Below are positions 56,753 through 64,000 of a stretch of 64,000 bases of DNA, piece by piece. Below the pieces are notes generated by a model, which worked only from the letters and a program-made list of their open reading frames with translations, made no database searches and was not told where the DNA came from. The stretch is from Schistocerca nitens. Its lineage: Eukaryota; Arthropoda; Insecta; Orthoptera; Acrididae. A program made the translations under genes and the position numbers. How positions within the stretch are numbered: position 1 is the first letter of the stretch; every line of letters begins with the position of its first letter. The DNA is taken from the NCBI RefSeq assembly GCF_023898315.1, contig NC_064616.1, positions 645,540,974-645,604,973 on the forward strand, in the 5' to 3' direction.

Positions 56753-58252
56753 TCACCTCGACAGCCGCGGAGGGCCAGGTTGCGAGGGAACAACGCTACA
56801 ACCGACGGGAGGCGGATCCGGTTCCATCGACTCGTTGCCAGCTGCGGCCGCTGTCCCTGGTTGTGTAGGAGGGGCAGCATCGTTTGCCGACGAAAGGCCA
56901 GCTGAGCGCCTGGCAGCAGAGCATCCCGGCGAAACTGAGGACGGCTGGGAGCAGCGACTCACGGATGGAGCGTCAGACGAAACGCGCCGGGGTGGAGAGG
57001 GGGATAGAGACTTCTTCTTGGAGGCCTTCTTGGAAGGCCGAGGAGGCACAGGGATGGTGGGCTGGACCTGAAGAAGGTCCTCACGCGCGGGGTCCGTTTT
57101 GGAACGCCGGACCTCGGAAGCTGGGGTCCGGAACGTTTCCCCGATGGACGCCTGAGAAGAGGATCGCTTCTCAGGTGGCGTGGGGGCAGGAGGAGGAGGA
57201 AGGGTGGCCCCTGGGGCAGAGGGGGTGGGGGCCACGGGGGAGGAGGATTTGGAAGGGAGGGATTTGGGAGGCGGAGGCAGAGCCCCCTGATGGGCGGAGG
57301 AGGCGGAGGGGGGACAGGATAGGGGTGAGGATACCGCGGAAGGAGTGGACACAACTGAGGCAAACGAAGTGGTCAATGGCACGGGATGGAGGCGGTCATA
57401 CTTCTTCCTGGCCTCAGAATAAGAGAGCCGATCCAAAGTTTTGATTTCTTGTATCTTCTTCTCCTTCTGATATGCGGGGCAGTCTGAGGATCTAGGCGAG
57501 TGGACGCCAGGACAATTAATGCACCGAGGTGGTGGGGTGCATGTATGTTCCTCACGAAGAGGACGTCCACAATCGCCACACAGGGGCTCAGCCTCACACC
57601 GTGACGACATGTGCCCAAAGCGCAAACACCTAAAACAGCGCATAGGAGGCGGGACGTAAGGTCGCACATCACACCGGTAGCACATCACCTTTACCTTCTC
57701 TGGGAGAACGTCCCCCTCGAAGGCGAGGATAAAGGCCCCGGTGTCGATGCGACGGTCTTTGGGGCCGCGCTGGACTCGCCGGACGAAATGCACGCCTCGA
57801 CGCTCCAGGTTGGCCCTGAGCTCCTCATCAGATTGTAGCAGGAGGTCACGATGAAAAATAACCCCCTGCGTTCTATTTAGTGCCAGATGTGGGACAATGG
57901 ATACTGGGATGTCCCCTAGGCGGTCGCACGCCTGGAGCGCCGCCGACTGTGTGGCGGAGGTGGTCTTGATAAGAACGGACCCTGAACGCATCTTGCTGAG
58001 AGCCTCGATTTCCCCGAAGATGTCCTCAATGTGCTGAACAAAGAACATGGGCTTGGAGGTGGCGAATGTCCCCCCATCGGTTCGAGAACAGACCAAATAG
58101 CGGGGGAAGTACTTCGCCCCAAGCCGGCGGGCCTGTCCCTCCTCCCATGGAGTGGCCAAGGGGGAAAGGGCAGGAGAACCAGAACTAGAAACGGTACCTT
58201 TTCTTTTGAAAGACTCGGCCGCAGAGCGACCTGATACGTGTTGACGTTTCAT
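56753..58252 (-). CDS. LINE D ORF1, gag-like zinc-knuckle protein
   Basis: Intact. The open frame extends upstream to 58384, but the Met at 58252 (MKRQHVSGRS) aligns with the starts of LINE B and C ORF1 (MKCSTS, MKRNKS), so 499 aa is preferred over 543. Predicted role: binding element RNA and forming the particle with ORF2. Numbered from the longer frame: basic N-terminus; folded RNA-binding-like region about 95-245 with YLVCSRTDGGTF, SKMRSGSVLIKT and LLLQSDEELRANLERRGVHF; knuckles C250-C253-H258-C263, C269-C272-H280-C282 and C288-C291-H295-C302; the conserved KEKKIQEIKTLDRLSYSEAR; then a long Pro/Ser-rich tail. Confidence 0.9.
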   Translation of the reverse strand: MKRQHVSGRSAAESFKRKGTVSSSGSPALSPLATPWEEGQARRLGAKYFPRYLVCSRTDGGTFATSKPMFFVQHIEDIFGEIEALSKMRSGSVLIKTTSATQSAALQACDRLGDIPVSIVPHLALNRTQGVIFHRDLLLQSDEELRANLERRGVHFVRRVQRGPKDRRIDTGAFILAFEGDVLPEKVKVMCYRCDVRPYVPPPMRCFRCLRFGHMSSRCEAEPLCGDCGRPLREEHTCTPPPRCINCPGVHSPRSSDCPAYQKEKKIQEIKTLDRLSYSEARKKYDRLHPVPLTTSFASVVSTPSAVSSPLSCPPSASSAHQGALPPPPKSLPSKSSSPVAPTPSAPGATLPPPPAPTPPEKRSSSQASIGETFRTPASEVRRSKTDPAREDLLQVQPTIPVPPRPSKKASKKKSLSPSPPRRVSSDAPSVSRCSQPSSVSPGCSAARRSAGLSSANDAAPPTQPGTAAAAGNESMEPDPPPVGCSVVPSQPGPPRLSR

Positions 58253-58794
58253 CTGCGAAACATCCGCCCCGATACCACCCACTCCGACCAGGGGCTCTCC
58301 CCACGGGCGCCACCCAGCCGCTGCAAGGGCCACCTGGCAGGATGACCATTGCCGGGAGTCCTGATGCCCCAAGGAGACGGGCATCTACTCCTTGGACGAC
58401 GTGGGGAGGGTGCAGCTCAGGTATCGGCAGTACGATCCCTGTGTTGTCAGGGGGCTACAACCTAGAGGGTACATGACGATCCCACCACAACGGGCTGGCT
58501 ACCGTGCTGGATTTCTGGTGCCATGGAAAGTCCATCATGATCGCTGGTGCAGGTGGAGATGCACTATGGGCGTAACTTGGACAACCCATCAGGCGTTTAG
58601 GCTCAATTGGAGGAATAGTGGGTATGGTTACAACGCCGGTGCAATGCTGAGTGCCAAGGTCTGAGTGCACTTAGGACCAGTGGTACACCACGTAAGGTGT
58701 CCTTCCCCAAAAGGCTCGTACTTCTGTAGAATTTTGAAAAATAGAGGTCAAACCCCAAGGGGAACCATGACATGGAAGGCCGAAACGGTTGAAA

Positions 58795-58866
58795 CTCCTT
58801 TTAGTCGCCTCTTACGACAGGCAGGAATACCTCGGGCCTATTCTTACCCCGGCCCCGCAGGGGGTG
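58795..58866 (-). other. Conserved 5'-terminal block of LINE D
   Basis: CTCCTTTTAGTCGCCTCTTA, CGACAGGCAGGAATACC, CGGGCCTATTCTTACCCC. The sense 5' end CCCCCTGCGGGG can fold at once. Shared with B and C, absent from A. Confidence 0.78.
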
Positions 58867-60292
58867 CCAATCAGGTTCCTCTCAGAGTATGCAGACACAA
58901 CAGCGCCTTTCTTAGCAATCATATACAACCGCTCACTTGGCGAAAGGTATGTTCCTAAAGACTGGAAAGTAGCACAGGTCACACCAATATTCAAGAAGGG
59001 AAACAGGAGTAACCCATTGAATTACAGACCCATATCAATGACCCCAATTTGCAGTAGGATTTTGAAGCATATACTGTACTCGAACATTATGAATCACCTT
59101 GAAGAAAATGACATAACCAACACAGATTCAGAAAATATCGTTTGTGTACAACACAGCGAGCTCTTTTTTCCCATGAAGTAATGAGTGCTGTCGACAAGGG
59201 ATCTCAGATCAATTCCATATTCCTAATTTATAGAAGGCTTTTGATACCGTTCCTAACAAGTGACTATTAATCAAATTGCGTGCATATGGAGTATCGCCTC
59301 AGTTGTGCGATTGGATTCGTGATTTCCTCTCAGGGAGGTCACAGTTCGTAGTGACAGACAATAAATCATCGAGCCAAATAGAAGTGATATCTGGCGTTCC
59401 GCAAGGTAGCGTCATAGGCCCTCTGCTGTTCCTGATTTATATAAATGATCTAGGTGATAATCTGAGCAGCCCCCTTATATTGTTTGCAGATGATGCTGTA
59501 ATCTACCATCTAGTAAAATCATCAGACGATCAATCCCAATTACAAAATGATCTATAGAGAATGGTGCGAAAAGTGGCAATTAGCACTAAACAAAGAAAAG
59601 TGTGACATCATCTACATGGGTACTAAAAGAAATCCGATAAAGTTTGGGTATATGATAAATCGCACAAATCTAAGGGCTGTCAATTCGACTAAATACCTAG
59701 GAATTACAATTACAAGCAACTAAAATTGGAAAGACCCCATAGATAATATTGTGGAGAAGGCAAAACAAAGACTGCGCTTTGTTGGCAGAACACTTAGAAG
59801 ATGCGACTAACCCACTAAAGAGAGAGCCTACATTACACTTGTCCGTCCTCTGCTGGAATATTGCTGCATGGTATGGGATCCTTACCAGGTAGGATTGACA
59901 GAGGACATCGTAAAAATGCAAAGAAGGGCAGCTCGTTTTGTGTTATCACGCAATAGGGGTGAGAGGGTCACTGATATGATACACGAGTTGGGGTGGCAGT
60001 CACTGAAACAAAGGCGGTTTTCTTTGTGGTGAGATCTATTTACGAAATTTCAATCACCAACTTTCTCTTCCGAATGCGAAAATATTTTGTTGACACCTAC
60101 GTACGGAGAAATGATCATAATAATTAAGTAAGTGAAATCAGAGCTCGGACGGAAAGATTTAGGTGTTCCTTTTTCCCCACACGCCATTCGAGAGTGGAAT
60201 GGTAGAGAAGTAGTATGAAAATGGTTCGATGAACCCTCTGCCAGGGACTTAAGTGTGAATTGCAGAGTAACCATGTAGATGTAGATGTAGAC
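58867..60292 (+). mobile_element. CR1-like LINE E2, part 2 (reverse transcriptase and 3' end)
   Basis: RT resumes after LINE D: IRFLSEYADTTAPFLAIIYN, RSLGERYVPKDWKVAQVTPI, NYRPISMTPICSRILKHIL, LCDWIRDFLSGRSQFV, ISGVPQGSVIGPLLFLIYIN and LILFADDAVIY (59276-59557), then KWQLALNKEKCD-type sequence and RRAARFV. The FADD catalytic box is intact, but stops occur upstream and downstream. The element ends with CATGTAGATGTAGATGTAG at about 60274-60292, directly before CCTGG of element F. Confidence 0.88.
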
Positions 60293-62480
60293 CCTGGAAT
60301 TCATTCTGTGAGGAAGTGGAACCTACAACTTTCATGACCACACTTCACAAACTCTTCACAAGAAAACCAACTAATCCCAGAGGTGCTCTAAGGCAGGAGA
60401 ATGGTGGGTATACAAGGACAGCAAATGAAATGCTCGATACGCCCCTTACGACTCACTTCTCTCAGTGCAGTCTGACAGATAACACAGACCAAGATCCAAT
60501 ACCCGTGAGATAATGGTTTATAGGTAACCAACAGGAGAATTGGGAATCTGTCAGAGAGAGTGTTGACATCAAGAAAATCCTGTGGGTAGTGAGAATGTTT
60601 CAACAATTCAAGGCATGAGGCTCAGATGGAATATTTCCAGCTCTACTGCAACAGGCAGGAGAGGCTTTGATTAGCCTCCTATGTAGACTTAAGTGTCAAT
60701 CTAGCAGCAGCAGTCATTCCTAATGCCTGGAGGACAGTGAAGGCTGTTTTCATTCTGGAGCCAGGGAGAACTTGTCAGACCAAGGCTCAGGACATGAGAC
60801 CAATCAGTCTGTCCTCCTTTCTTCTGATGACATTATCTAAACTGGTTAATGTACACATTAGGGAAATAAGGTCAACTGAGGTTCCTCTACAAAAAAACCA
60901 AAATGCATATCAACTGCACAAATCATGTGAAACAGCTCTACACTATCAGGACATTGCTCTCTGGATCTATCTGGATATTGAACGGGGTTTTAGCAACACA
61001 ATCTTTGAATCAATGGTTAGAGCTGCAGAAGAGCATGGCATCAAGACAATTATATGCAAGTGGATTAAAACTATGCTGAATAGAAGAAAGGTAGAAGTCA
61101 CCACGATTAAATAGAAAATGGCAATCAATGTCATCAGATGATGTCCACAAGGAGGGATTCTGTCCCCAATACTATGGAACCTGGTGGGAAATGAACTGAC
61201 CGCAGAGTTAAAAGATGATTTAATCATCTTAGTTATTGACAAATTTGCAAATACTGTTAGAACAACAGCACACTGTATTCTGAACATTGTGCAAAACTGG
61301 TGTAGGAAACACAATTTAAGGGCCAGTCTCACAAAAACTGTTGTAGTACTGTTCATGATGAAACATGTTCAGGACATATACATTTATCTCCACCTCTTCA
61401 AGCAAAATTCCACCAGCACAATGGGTAGTGAAGCTTTTAGGGGTAACCCTAGATGAAAAACTAATATCAAACCCACACATAAAGTTTGCCATGTTTCATG
61501 CCAAAATGTGCTCTCAGATGCACTAGAATGGCCTGTGGTAAAAACTGGTGTCCAGGAGCATGAACTGGATACACACCACTGTAGTAAGACCTTTGATACA
61601 GTAAGATTGAATGACTACAGTATGATTGAATGAAGAAGAACATAAGGTGGCTACTAAGGAGCCTGAGAAGGTGCACAGATTGGCCTTCTTAGCTATAGCA
61701 GGCAGCATTAGTAGCACACCCACTGCTAGAATGGTGACTGGTGCTACACATGCCCACACTACATCTTTGGGTTACAATGGAGAGAGTGACAAGGCTTACA
61801 GGTTAAAAACAGGAAACCTTTTACGATATCAACAATCCCACACCAGTATCATGTATGAGGTAAATATGGTCAGGGAAATGCCAGTTGAGCATACACTAAC
61901 TTCCATTTGCTTCAAGAAACTTCTCAATGTCACACCTGAAAGTAGGGAGCAGTGGAAAAATTATCCACAATACTGTTCATCAGATGTAGTTGGGTTTACT
62001 GATGGGTCAAAAATACATGAAGGTGCTGGGGCTGTGGTAAAGGAATACAGCATAGACCAGAGACCACAACCTCTCTAGGGAAACTGGCCACGGTATTCCA
62101 ATCACAGAGATTTGCAATGAGAGTGTGAGAGAAGGAGATTGTATGTTAAGTGCTACAAGGATCACACCTGCACATGACAGGTAAAGAGAAAGAAACTCCT
62201 ACATGATGAGGGGGATGAAAGCAAACCACATTTACTCTTCCAATATGAAGCACTGGGGGCCAACGAAATAGAATATAGGGTAATTAATCCCTCAATAAAT
62301 TTTATCTAATAAAGCCCTAGTAAAGGATCTCCTATTACTCTTTTAAGGGTACAGGTTGGCTTTAATAGAATTACAAGGAGATAAATTGCACAGTAAATTC
62401 AGTTTCAAGGCTCACAAAGGTGGCCTAACATCACTGTTGGTTAGTCTCCCTGTGTAAATCAAATCAAATTACCCCTAAAT
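60293..62480 (+). mobile_element. R1/LOA-group LINE F, part 2 (reverse transcriptase, RNase H)
   Basis: Resumes F at CCTGGAATTCATTCTGTGAG (NSFCEEVEP). RT: SDGIFPALLQQAGEALISLL, AVFILEPGRT, DMRPISLSSFLLMTLSKLV, NQNAYQLHKSCETALH and WIYLDIERGFSNT (60737-61114), then PQGGILSP. The catalytic FADD segment is not recognisable. RNase H starts as GFTDGSKIHEGAGAVV (61990-62037). The C-terminal end is HLLFQYEALGANEIEY..., and the 3' end lies near 62480 after CAAATCAAATTA. Many stops. 5' part at 50980-51317. Confidence 0.8.
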
Positions 62481-63467
62481 ACTTATACGATACGACCTGC
62501 TCTAGATGCTGACCACAAATCTTCAAATCAGATGCTACCAGATTATTTCTCTTTGTTACAGGTAATATCTTGCACGTCCAACAGCATCGCTAGTGAACAT
62601 TCTGATAGTTTTGCTGACCATATCTTACAAATCACTCGTATACATTGCGAACATCAGAGATACTATCTGTACTGGGAATACTACACACCTATTGTCAAAC
62701 ACGTGATATTTTTACCACAATGTGTTTTGGTACTATGTTGTAGCATTATGAAGTGCTATAACACAAGTAAACAAATCGATACATTGCAATACTACCCATA
62801 CTGACAACCATATAAAAATGTTTATACTGTCCTATAGTGTAACATACCTTAAACCTTCTATGCCATTAGGCATTGTCAAAACTAAAAACTCAGCAGTAAA
62901 CACTCACTGTCAGACATAAAACTCTTCCTACTATATCTCATGTTGGCATGTATATTCTCAAGGCCTAGTTGTAAAATAGAGACTCCAAAGTCAACAGTCA
63001 AACAACCATTTGTTCTTGGGTCTTCCCTACACAGTTAATGAGAAAAGACTAATATACAAGACTTTTATAAATATCTGTTGACCAAAATAAACTGGAAATA
63101 CCATGTAACAAAACTTGGTTTGGTCTAAGAGTTGTCTGGGGTAAAAATAAGACAGTTAAATGAACATTTTAATTACAGGAAAGGGCTACTTGAATCTTGT
63201 CACATAGCTGTACAAGGGATCACTGCAAACCCATATTTAAAAATTTGTGTGTGCTTACAGTACCATCCCTATACATATACAAACATGTGTTAATGACAAA
63301 GAACCAATATTGGAGACCTACAAACTAATAGCAACTAAGCAAAAACAACTCGTATTCAAAAACATGTGGCCCACTTGGTTTCATTCTTTATAATCCACTG
63401 CCAACATAAATAAAAAGGCTGGAGAAGGAAACAGCTATGAGAACAGAGTTACAAACATTTCTTGTCG
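62481..63467. other. No gene recognised
   Basis: AT-rich DNA without recognisable motifs. Confidence 0.45.
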
Positions 63468-63547
63468 AGAAGTATCTATAGTGTAAAATGTTAAGAAGTA
63501 TTTCTACAGTGTAAAATGTTGAGAAGTATTTCTACAGTGTGAAATCA
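63468..63547. repeat. 26-28-bp tandem repeat, 3 copies
   Basis: AGAAGTATTTCTACAGTGTA, then AAATGTTG, repeated at 63468, 63494 and 63522. The first copy reads ATCTATAGTG in place of ATTTCTACAGTG. Confidence 0.9.
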
Positions 63548-64000
63548 AACAGAGGTAATGCACAAGTAGGTCTAATAAGAAAATACGAATGTGGGTCACC
63601 TACTATGAATAGCATTATTGTAACCCAGATAAACACAAAGCAAACACCCATTACATTAGAACAAGTTTATATCCCAACTAGTCCCACCACAGATGAAGAT
63701 GAGATTGAAAGAATCTATCATGAGATCAAAGAAATTATTCATGTAGTTCAGGGAGACTAAATTGTGATAGGCGAGTGGAATTTGGTAGTACGAAGAGGAA
63801 GAGAAGGAAAAATGGTAGAAGAATAAGGACTGGGGGAACATAACAAAAGAGGAACCTACCTGGTAGAACTTTGCACAGAGCATAATTTAATCATTGCTAA
63901 CACTTTGTTTTTGAATAATGAAAGGAGGTTGTACACATGGAAGAGACCTGGCGAAATTTGAATATTTCAGTCTGACTACAATGGTAAGATTGAGATTTCA
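63540..64000 (+). pseudogene. RTE-type LINE endonuclease fragment, runs off the window
   Basis: EQVYIPTSPTTDEDEIERIY, VVQGD then IVIGEWNLVVRRGREGK, LGEHNKRGTYLVELCTEHNL and LYTWKRPGEI match the APE endonuclease of RTE/BovB-type LINEs, the source of many 'craniofacial development protein 2-like' annotations. The catalytic context G-D-(F/W)-N is G-E-W-N here, and stops follow VVQGD and MVEE. The reverse transcriptase would lie past 64000. Confidence 0.72.

Larger units (their letters stand above)
52870..58866 (-). mobile_element. LINE D: nearly intact I-clade LINE
   Basis: A 5997-bp minus-strand element inserted into E2, with the exact 11-bp duplication CCAATCAGGTT (52859-52869 and 58867-58877), poly(A) tail, conserved 3' hairpin (52896-52926) and conserved 5' block (58795-58866). 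ORF1 is open. ORF2 has only a one-base frameshift in the endonuclease (about 56467) and one TAG in RNase H (about 53492). It is the youngest-looking element in the window. Confidence 0.95.

Overview
This is insect nuclear DNA, most likely from a large-genome orthopteran (grasshopper/locust type). The organism call is an inference. It rests on the density of nested, decayed non-LTR retrotransposons, tRNA-derived SINEs, Tc1, hAT and PIF elements, long microsatellites and almost no host coding sequence. Several repeat families (the 'GTAGAT'-tailed LINE and the tRNA-like inverted-repeat element) look to me like those of Schistocerca. No rRNA, CRISPR or bacterial-type operon is present.

Layout. 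1-9292: decayed repeats: a Tc1/mariner copy with both TIRs (973-2167), a 1.2 kb fold-back (3701-4942), a gag-like LINE ORF1 (5690-6788) and two remnants that resemble a virus/Polinton-type double-jelly-roll ORF and its neighbour (7061-8000). 9293-15103: LINE A, an I-clade element on the minus strand with an exact 12-bp target-site duplication (TSD). 15104-21562: mostly unique-looking DNA, with three good candidate host exons and a fourth tentative one on the minus strand (17239-17951). 21563-26492: two copies of an inverted-repeat element carrying opposed tRNA-like units, one of them inside a decayed Gypsy-like LTR element. 27170-27770: a PIF/Harbinger transposase relic. 30077-34525: microsatellites and two LINE fragments.

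34640-62480 is a 'Russian doll'. A hAT/ZBED-type transposase relic is split (N half 34640-35490, C half 49860-50800) around a plus-strand CR1-like LINE (E1). E1 is itself split by two minus-strand I-clade LINEs, B (35843-42124) and C (42699-48859). Next, a plus-strand R1/LOA-group LINE (F, 50980-51317 and 60293-62480) is split by a second CR1-like copy (E2). E2 is split by the nearly intact minus-strand I-clade LINE D (52870-58866). In each case the broken reading frame resumes on the far side, and C and D have exact 11-bp TSDs. LINE B carries its own SINE (38042-38297) with a 12-bp TSD. The window ends in an RTE-type endonuclease fragment.

How the parts work. Each I-clade LINE has ORF1 (RNA-binding gag with CCHC knuckles) and ORF2 (APE endonuclease, reverse transcriptase, RNase H, C-terminal Cys/His motif). 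The SINEs encode nothing and would depend on LINE enzymes. The most notable shared signal is a hairpin at the 3' end of all four I-clade LINEs: the stem sequence changes in both arms while the pairing and the loop are conserved. It fits a recognition structure for target-primed reverse transcription.
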